The notes beneath the pieces were generated by a model. That model saw only the letters and a list, made by a program, of their open reading frames with translations, did not search any database and was not told the DNA's origin. Below are positions 47,345-57,918 of a stretch of DNA of 64,000 nt, piece by piece. Source of the stretch: Sordariomycetes sp. S80-01Y (Eukaryota > Ascomycota > Sordariomycetes); NCBI GenBank assembly GCA_037042185.1, contig JAXQJY010000033.1:1426001-1490000 (forward strand), in the 5' to 3' direction. The position numbers and the translations under genes were made by a program. The number at the start of each line of letters is the position of its first letter. Positions within the stretch are counted from its first letter, which is position 1.

Positions 47345-49354
47345 TGTCTGAAGTTGATGGGCACAACACCGTGGTCTCGCGAGTCCTGCCAAATCATCGT
47401 GGCGGTACAGTATTTGCTCGAAAGATCCGCCTTGAGCACGTGAAATCGCCGCCGTGGCCGAAAGCTGCAGCCCCTGCGCCGAGTCGGGCGTGTTGGTTGA
47501 TCACCAAGCCGGATGAGTTCGCTTGGTACTGTAGGGATGGAGGCCAGGAAAATGACAGGTCAGCTATGGGTAGCGTACGTGACAATGCGAGTTGCTGAAT
47601 GAGGTGCCCGAAGCGTGAACACCCCGTAGCTTCGGCAGGCTAATAGCAAAGAATTTAGCAGCTGGTCTCGGGGCTAAGGGCCCCATGCCACGAAGACCAC
47701 CTTCGGGTGTCGCAAAAGCACCATCTTTCGAGTCAAAGGGCCGGTGCGCCCAGTGTCTTCCAAATGGGCTGTCGTGGCTAGAGGCCTGAGGTATTGGATA
47801 GGGTTGCGAACAGGCCGTGTGCAAAGCACAGCTAGCTTTATATGCTCCTTCGCGACCCAGCTGTAATCAATTGCGCGTTCTTGTGGGGTCTGACCACTGG
47901 TCTCGTGAAGCCTTCTCGTTCTCGAAGTCAATCAAGGGAATTGGACACGAAAAACTCCATCTGGTCACCAGCTCTGAACCAATTCCCAGTGCCCACATTC
48001 GTCGATGTGCATCGTTAGCGTTGATGCAGAGCCGACGTCCGCCAAAGGTCTGGCCTTGTCTTTGCATCACATGAGGTCTGGAGATGGGCGATGGGCGATG
48101 CCAGAAGGTCCATGGCTCAGAACGATCGTTTTCTTGGATATTTGCACATTTCTTCCCGAAGGGAAATCTCTTGGGGCAAACCAGCACATGCAATCAGTAA
48201 AAGCTTTGGATGTTCGCTGTGACTGTGTTCGAGTCGGCTTCCATTTCACCGTAACCTGGCGTCAACGAAGATCATGTTCCCTTTCTTGGGAACGAGATGG
48301 AGCTGGCAGCCAAGGCGCTCCCGTAATTGAGCCTCTGCGTGGGCCCTGCAGTAGGCTCAGGGTCTGCTGCGCTTCGTTAGAGTGCTGTAGCTATTCGTGA
48401 CATACGTTATGGGCGGCCTTCGCCAGCCCCTGCTTGCGTCCCATTGCGCCCGATGGGAGGAGAAGGGTCTCGAATCTTTGGCATTCCGTTCTGGATATGC
48501 ATGTTTGCTAGCCGAGACATTTATCGCGTGACTGTCCTTCCGGGCAGGATAAAGAAATCTCCAGTTTAAACGTTCAGGAGAGATTCCCGAAACGGCGCGG
48601 CTGATATACAGCACAGTGCATTGCGGAACGGTGCTCCTGAGGAGGGTGCCCATATAATGACGTCCCGGCTATCAGGTTCGTGTAACCTCGTGCGTCAGAC
48701 AAGTCCTCTCTTGTGCATACTCTGGTGCCTTGTTGGGAGGTTCGTGCAGATGTGGTGTGCGTGTGCCCTGTCTTGCCTGCCCCGTATCCATGATTCCGTC
48801 TGCGAGTGGTCAGACACCATGGGCAGCCCTCTTGAGGCAAAAAGTGATGTCTCACTCATTGCGGGGATGGACGTTGAGAGAGTGGTTGTTGAGCGCCCGT
48901 GTATGTTGTACGCTGTCTGTCAGGGCCAGCAAACTCGGTCCAGGCTTCCTTAGAGCTGTACTGGCGTCTGATCGAGATCTGCATCACTACACGCGGTATG
49001 ATCCGCATTGAGTGCGGGTGATAGATATCCGAACATCACTCCACGTCCACTTTCGGTATCGTATGAGCTCTCCATGCAGGTGCGTCGTGGTGGCTCGCAC
49101 GTGCATCACACCGCAATCAACGGGATCTGCAGGCAACATGAGCAACTGTCAATATAATGAGGGGAGAGGGGTATGAATATGAAGTGATAAGAGAAGGCCA
49201 AGAATCCACTCTTCTATTTCTCCGTCTATCGTCGTCTATTTGAGCCACAGTAAGAGGCTCTGCTCAGGTCTGAGCAAGTACGTTGGCGTCGAAAACACCC
49301 CCATTCAAGGCTTGGTGCCAGCCAGACATGGAGTCCCAGTAAAAGATTATATAC

Positions 49355-50404
49355 TCAAGACTCCCAGACCTTTGGGAAGAGATACTCGATGTTCTTCATG
49401 GCCTCGGGGTTCCTGCCCTCAGGCTTGGTCATGAACTTCAGACCCCCCTGGGAGTATCCTTCCCAGTGCTTTGCGCTGACGAGATCGCTGTGCTCAAGCT
49501 GTGAAAGCTGATCCAAGACGGCTCCCACAAGACGCTTCGCGTTCTGGCCGTTAGCCTTCATGTACTTGCCGACCATCTCGACGTTGACGTCCTCGAATGA
49601 GTGCCAGCAGTCATAGTCGGTGGCCATGCAAATGCTCTGATAGGCGAGCTCAGCCTCACGAGCAAGCTTGGCTTCGGGCAGTGCCGACATGTTGATAACA
49701 GAGCCTCCCCAAGATCGGTACATGTTAGACTCGGCGCGGGTAGAGAATTGTGGTCCCTCTGCACATGATCAGCAATTGGCATCAAAGCGCTGCGATCTCG
49801 GAAGAGGACTAACCCATGCAAATAACAGTCCCCTTGTCATGGAGGACGACGCCGTCGCCCTCCAGATGCTTTGCGCATGTCTTGACGACCTGAGCTAGGT
49901 TACTGTCAAAGGGATCGGCGAAGCCAACGTGTCCAACAACTCCCTTCTCGAAGAAGGTGAAGGGCCGAACGCCCTTGGTGCGATCGATAACCTGGTCAGG
50001 CAGGACAAAGTCCATTGGCTTGATCTCTTCTTGCAGGGAACCGACAGCAGTGAAAGCAATGACACAGCGAACGCCGATGTGGCGCAAGGCGGCGATGTTG
50101 GCACGGTTAGGAACCTCATGAGGTGCGAACTGGTGGTGAACTCCGTGTCGGGCCAAAAAGGCGATATTGGTCCCTTTGTGGGACAGGATGCTGATGGGAG
50201 AAGCAGGAGGACCCCAGGGGGTGATTGGGTTTAAAGCAGCAACGGGCTCAAAGCCATCAAGCTGGCTAAGACCGGTGCCGCCAATCACGGCAATGTGTAC
50301 CGGTTCTGTGGCTCGAGATTAGCAGCGCTCATGAGACCTTCATCTCATCAGAGGGCCTGATGATGTTGGGACGCACTATCGAAGGTGGTGGGAAGGTCAG
50401 CCAT
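49355..50404 (-). CDS. MEU1: S-methyl-5'-thioadenosine phosphorylase
   Basis: Predicted 307 residues in three exons: 50404-50377, 50305-49814 and 49758-49355. Introns of 71 and 55 bases (GTGCGT and GTTAGT donors) are both phase 1. The enzyme splits methylthioadenosine with phosphate to adenine and methylthioribose-1-phosphate, the entry to methionine salvage. Family motifs: VHIAVIGGTGLSQL (phosphate loop), FLARHGVHHQFAPHEV, NRANIAALRHIGVR, FTAVGSLQEEIKPMDFVLPD, EGPQFSTRAESNMYR (created by the second splice) and VINMSALPEAKLAREAEL. Length is slightly above the usual 280-300. The 28-base first exon encodes MADLPTTFD. Divergent from the ataxin-10-like gene across 987 bases. Confidence 0.95.
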
Positions 50405-51391
50405 TTTAGCGCGAGACTTGTATGCGTCGTCGGATATAAGGAAAATAAGGGGAGCTTGTTGTTCAGAGCGTTCCAATATGGTGAAGAGATGAGTTGTCGC
50501 CGCAGCTGGGGTGGAAGTAAGGGTTGAGGTTGAGGTTGAAGGTGAAGTTGAAGCCCAGCGCTGCCCCACCATCGACGTAAGTCGAGAAATGGCGCGAACA
50601 GCTTGAGAGGGGCCACACGGTCGAGAAGGCGCGCATCATTGGCTCACAAGTTTGTCTGCAAATTCAGATGCCGAATCTACGCCAGCATACCTGGCAGCGG
50701 CTTTGATACACGACTGTTTTGGTGCAGTAACTTAGTTGAAGGAGCGTCTGTCCCAGTACCCCGCCGCTTCCCTACCTACCCAAGTCACTGGGAGCTTGGA
50801 GATGTTTCAAGGGCCTTGCGCAACTGAAGCAAGGTGCTGATTTAGGTCCCGTAGCCAGCACTCAAAAGACCGCCGATGGAACCATGGTAGGCACTAATCA
50901 GTCGTGTGATTGTCTATATATCGGAACTAAACACCATGACACTCGCTCATCTGTCTTGTACTGGGAGCGGATAGGCGCTGGCACACGTCCCGAAACACCT
51001 CTTAAGTTGACAGTGGTTTTTATTTTTAGCGGGCCTTATCGATAAGCACCGGCACCAACGAGACGTCAACTCTGCCCATCAACTTCATCTTCATGTCTGA
51101 ACCTCTGCCGACGTCAGGAGCTCACAATCCTTGTTTTCGAAAACCCACGATCTTATCGGCCATCTCAACCTCGGTGCTCACCTTGTCACCGTCTTGACAG
51201 CAGCTGTAGCTGCCTTCACCACCTCCAAACTCCGCTTCCGACGCTTACAAACCTGCCCCGCTACCAACACTGCCTGTGTGCTGCGGCCACCACCAATTTT
51301 TCAGTGAAGCGGTCACCGACACATCTTCAACCGCAGCATTCTTCGACCCAAATCTCAGCGAGCAACCTATCCCCACCGCAAGTAGTCCGCA
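50405..51391. promoter_or_regulatory. Divergent promoter region, MTA phosphorylase / ataxin-10-like gene
   Basis: 987 bases between two start codons pointing outwards. No credible gene. An A/T-rich block (about 50905-51045) separates the two promoters. No specific binding site is assigned. Confidence 0.45.
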
Positions 51392-54351
51392 ATGGACCCC
51401 GAGTATGCTGTGGAGCGGTTGCCTGACCATGTCAGCCCGCCTAAACAGCAGCAAGCTCATCGAAAGGCCCCTGATGCGGATGAGACTATTGAGGAAAGAT
51501 GCTTTTCGGCCTCTCTCAGTTGCCTCGAAGGCCACTACACTCAAGCCCCGCCTATGGGGCCGAAAACAACTGCCAAGGTCAATAGCATGATTGCCAAAAC
51601 GTTGGAGAAAACGCACACGTGTAGAAAGTCCAGGTACGATCATAAGCCAGTGTCTCGGGATAGCTTTACTAACAACTGGTTTCCAGAGAAGCCCTCTCAA
51701 GGAATGTCGCCATCTGGATATGGCTGACAAGGATTTTCGCTGCGGCGATACCAAGTCTCACGACCCGCTCGGTTGGACCTCTGTCAAGTCTGAATGATCC
51801 TGACAAAGGTGTCAGTCCACAGGAAAGCACAAGGTTCATAGTACTGAACTACGCTACTATCAAAGATGACCTGACGCTACTGATCAAGTTGATGCACATC
51901 GCGCGCAATCTTCTCGTTAATGCCGAGCCCGAGGTACCACAAGACATTTGCGCCGCAGTTCATTTCGATCAGATGGTCTACCAGACGATAATACTCTGCG
52001 TCAATGTTACGAGCAAAGGCTACGATGGTGAAATCCTGGATGATGCCCAGAGAGGCAAGCTCTCTGAGATCACAGAACTTTGTCAGTGACCCCTGTCTTA
52101 TCCTCGCAATGCACCGCTGACCCTCCCAGACAAGAAATTGCTCGTCACCTCGTTGCAACAAGCTCACAATTGGACTGCTAAACACGATCGAAACAAGATG
52201 TCGTTCTGGTTCGATGTTCTCTTCGACGACGACGGCGCCTATTCCGGCTCTGACGACGGCATGGTGGATCGCACGGGCTTTCGACCTGACATCGCCAAAC
52301 ACCAGGTTCAGCATTGGTTGGACAGGAACTCCAAAATGTGCGATACCGCGCGGAATCTTCTCAGAGACTACGCCGAGAAGTACGCCGATACTCCCCCAGG
52401 AAATCTTGCACCGATAAGACCATTGGCGTGGAATTGGCTACCGGGCGGGACGGCCCCCGGCGTAACGGAGACAGCTGGCAATAAGGACGAGAAGTTCAGC
52501 CCGGTATGGAATCCTGACGAGCCCGACAAATTTGAGCAGGACAGGATCTACGGTCGAGTCTCTCGGGAGGTCGATACGTGGTGGCTGAAAGCCAGAGATC
52601 TCAATTACGAGTCATGGGTCGTTCCTATGACTAGTATTGAGACAGCACAGGCGAGGCTTGAACATTCAAAGACCAATCTTCTACATCGATTTTCTAATTC
52701 GTACCGCGAGCACGATACGGCATCCTTGGCAGCCGATGCAGAATACTCTGATGAAGAATGTCCCGAGTGCCACGGGTGTCACCATGACCATGACGATCTT
52801 GACGAGGAAGAGGAAGAACATATATGCGATCACGACCATGATGAAGAGGATGATCATGAGCATCACCACCATCACCATCACGACCATGATATTGACCACG
52901 ACCCCGACTGCCCGCATCACCATCATCATCATCACCACCACCACCACCATCATGACTACGTCGACGACATGATGGATGACGAGGATCCTGATGACGATGA
53001 GTCTTACGGAGAAGGGCCCTTGACCGGTCTTTTGACAGAGATCCCCAACATACTCGATCCCAAACAAATTGAGGCTTTACACATGATTGTCAAGAGCTGC
53101 ATACTCGACAATGCTGGCTCAGGCCTTACGAAGGCGGGCGAGAATTTGCAAAAGACACGTTGCCGCATGTTTCTCGCTCTAGATTGTGGGAAAAGCCTCC
53201 TGAGAGAGCTCCTTGTCTTCATTGCTGTGTGGGAAAAGGACGAGCAGTCGCTCATCTTCCAAGTCACCACGCAAATAGTGGAGGCCCTCCACCACAGCGC
53301 TTTGATCCCTTACGCCTGGAACGTGCTCAAAATCCCCAAGGACATAATTTCCCCAGGTCAGACCGTTCTGTTGCGCCTGGTCAACCACATGTTCCGCGCT
53401 CGCCTCAGCAGCCAGGCTGCGCAGGCTCCCAAGGATCCTGAGTCGAAGGACATTAAAGTTGTACACTATCTCTTCAGTGTCTTCCGGGCGCGCTTGGTTC
53501 CTGAATGCGCGGCTCTTATGAATCTTCAGGCCCAGATAAGAGAGGGATCCGTTGACGCCACGGAATTCCCTGTAGACAGCTGGGATATGGACCGGGCCAA
53601 GGACGGCCTGGCCCAGTACTTGGACTTCCTGACGACTGTGGCCGAGATGCAAGACACCCGGGAGGAGCTCATCGAATGGGATGCCGTTTACGATCTTGTG
53701 GTGATCCTCAGCGGTTTGGAGGCGGCTGTTCAGAAAAAGCCGCTGGTCGAGCTCCCCAAGAAGGGTGCCCCTGCTGACGGCAACGATCCCATGGTTGAGC
53801 GACCGTACGCAGCCAACGGTAGCCAGTCCTCGGCCACACAGTCGCCACCTTTGGGCGAGCCAGCTTGCTACTTCCCCTGGGCTGGTATAAAGGGACAGAT
53901 ATTCACCATCCTCGCCACCCTTCTCCAGCCCCCGGCCGGGCAAAGCAGCCCCGGTAATCCGAAGGTGCAAATGCAAATTGTCAAGCACAACGGCATTGTG
54001 CCTTTGCTGAACTCGTGTGCGTACGATGATCACAACCCCTTCGCGAAGGAGCGCGTGACGATCTGCCTCAAGTGGCTTCTTGATGGCTGTGAGACTGCCA
54101 ATACCTTCTTCCGCGAGCTGGTCAGCATGGCTCCTCCGCCGAATCTGAAGCCCCCGCCGGGGGAATCTACCGTGTCAACTATTAAGCTTGATGGCATCCT
54201 TGGCGATGTCAAGGTTCAAGTCCGCTCCAACAGCAACGGCCCGGTCCTGGAGCCCGATGGCGCACAAGAGGCGGACGAGCTCGTGAGGCGCACTGCAGAC
54301 CTCAACTTCAACCGGTCCTCCGGGAACATCGAGGAAGATTTCATGGCATAG
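51392..54351 (+). CDS. CTR86: Ataxin-10 homologue (Ctr86-like) with histidine-rich segment
   Basis: Predicted 952 residues in three exons: 51392-51633, 51687-52081 and 52130-54351. Introns of 53 and 48 bases (GTACGA and GTCAGT donors) join frames exactly and give SEITELYKKLLVTSLQQAHNW-type sequence. The C-terminal block IKGQIFTILATLL, NGIVPLLNSCAYDDHNPFAK and ERVTICLKWLLDGCE is the ataxin-10 armadillo-like domain. In yeast the homologue is named Ctr86; human ataxin-10 supports cytokinesis and neuronal survival. Residues about 423-487 are extraordinary: CPECHGCHHDHDD, then acidic and His clusters, ending with 13 consecutive His (475-487). They may bind divalent metal. The frame ends at TAG 54349-54351, but the same frame stays open downstream (see the next entry), so the C-terminus is uncertain. 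Confidence 0.85.
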
Positions 54352-54819
54352 GAGCGATACGGTCCTTCTCTTGTCGTTTCGAAGGCCGATGGGCACATTC
54401 AGTTCGATCACACACCAATACGAACTGCCCCGCGCATCGCTGGTGCGTACGATATATCGAAGTGCCGCAAATGCACACACGACCATTGGATTGCCGACTT
54501 GCCCTACATTTTCCTCGGCAGGCTGCAGCAGTTCAAGCGTGGCCCCTTCAATGCGCAACAGTGGAGTATTGTCCGGAGCTACGCCTTGCGCGGGTCCTAT
54601 GGGAAGCCACCTCCGCTGCGGCGCGCCCTGCGCGTGAGAGAGTACACCAGCAACAAGTTCATCACGTACCCCGATATTATCTTTGAGGAGCCTCAAGGTT
54701 CCAGGTTTAGGAACGAATGCACCTGTGGCCGACATGCCGGCCGCGCCTGGCCCTCAAGGGAAGAAGAGCTGTGCAGAGACCACCTCATAGAACAGGGGAA
54801 CAGCTCTGGCGGCACATAG
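54352..54819 (+). other. In-frame open extension beyond the stop of the ataxin-10-like gene
   Basis: After TAG at 54349-54351 the identical frame is open for 155 more codons to a TAG at 54817-54819, with no in-frame ATG. The translation looks protein-like (ISKCRKCTHDHWIADLPYIF, QFKRGPFNAQQWSIVRSYAL, YTSNKFITYPDIIFEEP). Third positions are the most G/C-rich, as in neighbouring genes. It could be reached by stop read-through, or by removing a candidate 69-base intron at 54283-54351 (GTGAGG donor, acceptor AG being the end of the TAG, phase 0 at both sides). It could also be the remnant of a longer protein truncated by a recent stop. An ATG-started antisense frame (54735-54175) overlaps in the mirrored register, so the coding strand is not certain. 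Confidence 0.45.
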
Positions 54820-55011
54820 TAGGTAAAAGAGCAGCATAGAATGAACGACGTGCTGGGCAGACTGAAGCCCCGGTGAAATATTTTCGCCCACTAGGAGCTC
54901 ATGGTGGATGGCGGCCGATTTTCATGTTCTCTATTCGAGATATCAACGCAAAGCAGATATATACATCCCAAGCCGGACGCCCGGGTTGGGCAAACGAGCA
55001 TCTCCGTCAAG

Positions 55012-55707
55012 CTACTCCCCATTGACCTGCAACTTGCCCTCCGTCTTCTCGACGTAGTCCACCAGATCCGCAATCGTGCACACCTTGATCCCCCACTTCC
55101 TCGCGAACCGTATACACTGCTCCCCCCTCAGCATCTCGGGCGCCCTGTGCAGCGCCTGGCCCTCGACGGGCGTGCCGTCGTCGACGAGCTCGCAGATGAC
55201 GCCAGCCTGGTTCTTGCCCGCCAACCTGCAGAATTCGGTGGCGGCCTCGGTGTGGCCCCTCCTGGACCTGATACCGCCCGGGCGGGCCAGCAGGGGGAAG
55301 ACGTGGCCCGGCCTCCGGAACGACTGGGCTGTAGCCTTGGGGTCGGCCAGGGTCCTGCAGACCAGGGCTCTATCGTGGGCAGAAATTCCGGTCGTGACGC
55401 TGGGGTCGGCGGAGTCGACGGAGATGGTGTAGGCGGTGCCGCGGGGGTCCTGGGAATTGGGCACCATCTGCGGCAGCTCGAGGGTCTCGGTCGCGGAGGC
55501 GGTTATGGGCGCGCAGATCAGGCCGGATGAGTGGCGGACCATGAAGCCCATCTGCTCGGTGGTGACATCCTGAGCGGCGATGATGAGGTCGGCCTCGTTC
55601 TCGCGGGAGGGATCGTCAAGCACGACGAGGAACTCGCCGTTGCGGAAGGAGTCGATGCAGGAGGGGATGGAGTCGAACTGACTCTCATCTATCGTGTCGG
55701 AGGGCAT
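55012..55707 (-). CDS. RIB3: 3,4-dihydroxy-2-butanone-4-phosphate synthase
   Basis: Single-exon gene of 231 residues, the usual length for the monofunctional fungal enzyme. It converts ribulose-5-phosphate to 3,4-dihydroxy-2-butanone 4-phosphate plus formate, the four-carbon precursor of riboflavin. The catalytic acidic loop DDPSRENEADLI lies at residues 31-42, RRPGHVFPL at 131-139 and RGHTEAATEF at 150-159. The substrate-binding Ser/Thr segments (HSSGLICAP, SVDSADPSVTTGISAHDRA) are intact. Start at MPSDTIDESQFDSI agrees with the family. It is divergent from COQ3, and its 3' end faces the ataxin-10-like gene and its open extension. Confidence 0.96.
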   Translation of the reverse strand: MPSDTIDESQFDSIPSCIDSFRNGEFLVVLDDPSRENEADLIIAAQDVTTEQMGFMVRHSSGLICAPITASATETLELPQMVPNSQDPRGTAYTISVDSADPSVTTGISAHDRALVCRTLADPKATAQSFRRPGHVFPLLARPGGIRSRRGHTEAATEFCRLAGKNQAGVICELVDDGTPVEGQALHRAPEMLRGEQCIRFARKWGIKVCTIADLVDYVEKTEGKLQVNGE

Positions 55708-56620
55708 CTCGGCGGTTCAGAAGCTGGCGACGGGGCGTACGGGCGGGAGGCTTATACTGGGGGAGATCGTGTGCAACAGCCGCTCTCTTTTTTTTGGGGG
55801 ACGCGATGCGAAGATTCGGAGACGGAAACCCCGCGGTGCGGTGGTGCGGTGGTGCGGTGCGGTGGTGACGGGGATGGAGGGGCAGATCAGGGTCTGTTCG
55901 AGACACCTCTTAGAGCCGAGCAATTGGTCAAAGGCCAGAGCAGAGAAGAATTGGCAAAGACGAGGGTGATGGAGGAGGGACGGGTCTGGGGACGGGCGGC
56001 GAGGCTCGGTTTCTTCAATTGCTTGAGTAATGCGCACGTGGGAATGCGGAAAGGGACTCGGATCCCATCTATGCCACTGGCAGTGCCCGCGGCTTACCGA
56101 CAGGCGTCACAGCGAGTCGCCGAAAGAGGATCAGCGTAGCGCGGCGGGTTCGAGGGTCCTCGGCCCAGCAGCTTCCACCGCATTCAGCAAGTCGCTTAGT
56201 ATCACCAGCACCAGGTAAGTACAGAGTACCCGTTCTCCGTATTCGATGCCTTCATATGGCGGTGCATTACCTCTGTTCTTCATCTTGATGATGCCATCAG
56301 CTATGCGGCTTTCATAATCACCCCCTGGACAATGGGCGATAGCCGGCGGTCGCTGTTTTCCATTTGAAATCGCTGACAGACTCTGACAAACTCTCGCTAA
56401 CGTGAGCCGAGCAGACCCCGTCGTGTCCTGTCCTGTCCCGCCCTCCCTGCCAACCGCCTCGGCTTCCGGCGTCCCACTTTGATCCAGACGCCGACTGCAC
56501 GGACTCGGAGCCGCACAACCCGCCGTCTTCGCATCCCCAAAGTCGTCTGCTTTGTCATCTTCCCCAAGATCCAACAACCAACCCGTCTCGGACCTCCAAC
56601 ACCTACGCGCGCGCGCCGCC
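55708..56620. promoter_or_regulatory. Divergent promoter region, RIB3 / COQ3
   Basis: About 910 bases between two outward-facing genes. It contains a T run followed by GGGGG near 55790-55800 and a GCGGTGGT repeat near 55836-55866. No gene is supported. Confidence 0.45.
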
Positions 56621-57472
56621 ATGGCAGCGCCTCTCCGCCTCCCGACATGTCTACGGACCCTCAGACACGCGACGCGCTCGTCGACACCGCGCCGAGCGAC
56701 GCCTTCCATAGCCCGTCCGCGATGGCACTCCTCGTCCTCCTCCGTCAACCCCGATGAGGTCTCCCACTTCAACGCCCTCGCCGCCGACTGGTGGGATCCC
56801 CATGGCTCGTCCCGCCTGCTGCACCTCATGAATCCCCTGCGGCACGACTTTATCAGCAAGTGCCATGCCTCCCAGCCCGAGCCGAAGCCTACATCTATAT
56901 CTTACCTCGACATCGGTTGCGGAGGGGGCATCTTTGCGGAGAGCGCCGCGAGGATGGCGAACACCAAGAGCGTCACCGCCATAGATCCCACCCCCGAGGT
57001 TCTGGCCGTGGCAAAGAGTCACGCCAGGAAAGACCCCGGTCTGTCTGGGAAGCTGACGTACCGACAAACCCCCATCGAGGGTCTCGAGCAGCCCGAGGAG
57101 GGCTATGACGTGGTCTCCGTATTCGAGGTCATTGAGCACGTCGACTACCCGGCGCAATTCCTCGACAAGGTCCGTCCGTTTGTCAAGCCGGGTGGCTGGC
57201 TGGTCATGAGCACCATCGCGCGCACATGGATGAGCTGGTTTACGACCAACTTTATGGCCGAGGATGTGCTAAGGATAGTGCCCAAGGGGACCCACGACTG
57301 GAACAAGTACATCAACGAGGAGGAGCTGAGGCGGTACTTCGTCAACAAAGGGTGGAACAGCCCCAGGGTCATGGGGGTCATCTACGTCCCCGGGGTGGGT
57401 TGGAGGGAGGTTCAAGGCAGTGAGAAAGTCGGAAACTACTTCTTCGCCGTGAGGAAGGACTTTGAGGCGTAA
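56621..57472 (+). CDS. COQ3: Ubiquinone biosynthesis O-methyltransferase, mitochondrial
   Basis: Single-exon gene of 283 residues from the ATG at 56621. This start is chosen because the next 35 residues (MAAPLRLPTCLRTLRHATRS and following) form an Arg/Ser-rich, acid-free mitochondrial presequence. The frame is open 23 codons further upstream. The SAM-binding core is complete: SYLDIGCGGGIFAE (residues 94-107), VTAIDPTPEVL, and YDVVSVFEVIEHV followed by FVKPGGWLVMSTI. The block VSHFNALAADWWDP and the C-terminal GVIYVPGVGWREVQGSEKVG are specific to COQ3/UbiG. The enzyme performs both O-methylations of coenzyme Q synthesis on the matrix side of the inner membrane. Confidence 0.96.
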   Translation: MAAPLRLPTCLRTLRHATRSSTPRRATPSIARPRWHSSSSSVNPDEVSHFNALAADWWDPHGSSRLLHLMNPLRHDFISKCHASQPEPKPTSISYLDIGCGGGIFAESAARMANTKSVTAIDPTPEVLAVAKSHARKDPGLSGKLTYRQTPIEGLEQPEEGYDVVSVFEVIEHVDYPAQFLDKVRPFVKPGGWLVMSTIARTWMSWFTTNFMAEDVLRIVPKGTHDWNKYINEEELRRYFVNKGWNSPRVMGVIYVPGVGWREVQGSEKVGNYFFAVRKDFEA

Positions 57473-57918
57473 GCCCGCGGGAATCTTGCTTGAGATGATG
57501 TAATATGGTCTTGTTGACCTGGTCTTTGGAAACCCTTAACTACCAAGGTGGTAGTTTGTACTATGTCTGTACACCACATGTATCATATCTGAGTCCGGGC
57601 ATATGGAGCAGCCAATCAGACTCTTTACCAGCATAGACGACCAACGTCCTTTTCAGCTCATCGTCGCCGTCGTGGCCTGGCAGATAGCTCAGTCACCACG
57701 TAGCAGCTCTTCGGCACCGCTCTAACTAGAGCCACGGCCTAGTAGGGACGACGTGCTGCTGGGTCCCTGCATTTTGCCAGCAAACTGACGAACAGGGCTG
57801 ATACATCCGCCGGACGACGTCGCAACGCCACGTGGAGCCCAATAGCCATCATGAGAATCAACCTCAATCAGATCCGGAGGAAGCGGTAGCGAGATAGTCT
57901 TGGATCTGCGAGAACGAT
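57473..57918. other. Convergent 3' intergenic region, COQ3 / NSE2
   Basis: About 450 bases between two 3' ends. A 66-codon minus-strand frame (57922-57722) begins in an ATGA overlap with the NSE2 stop, which in a fungus is probably coincidence. No other feature. Confidence 0.4.

Larger units (their letters stand above)
42095..49354. other. Longest gene-poor region (7.3 kb)
   Basis: Between the methyltransferase and MTA phosphorylase I see no supported gene. Open frames up to 247 codons exist (44702-45445, minus) but have erratic, Arg/Ser/Pro-rich composition and no motifs. Local structures are a CAG run at 43186-43206 and a C run at 47322-47344. The first few hundred bases should be the methyltransferase promoter. 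There is no transposase, reverse transcriptase or terminal repeat, and no clear AT-rich RIP signature by eye. Confidence 0.5.

Noticed and set aside
53179-54033. 284-codon minus-strand frame
   Set aside because: Mirror of the ataxin-10-like CDS in the register where coding bias keeps the antisense frame open; no recognisable domain.
54175-54735. 186-codon ATG-started minus-strand frame across the ataxin-10 stop
   Set aside because: More than a quarter of it lies opposite the ataxin-10 CDS and it is in the mirrored shadow register. Kept only as an alternative explanation in the extension finding.
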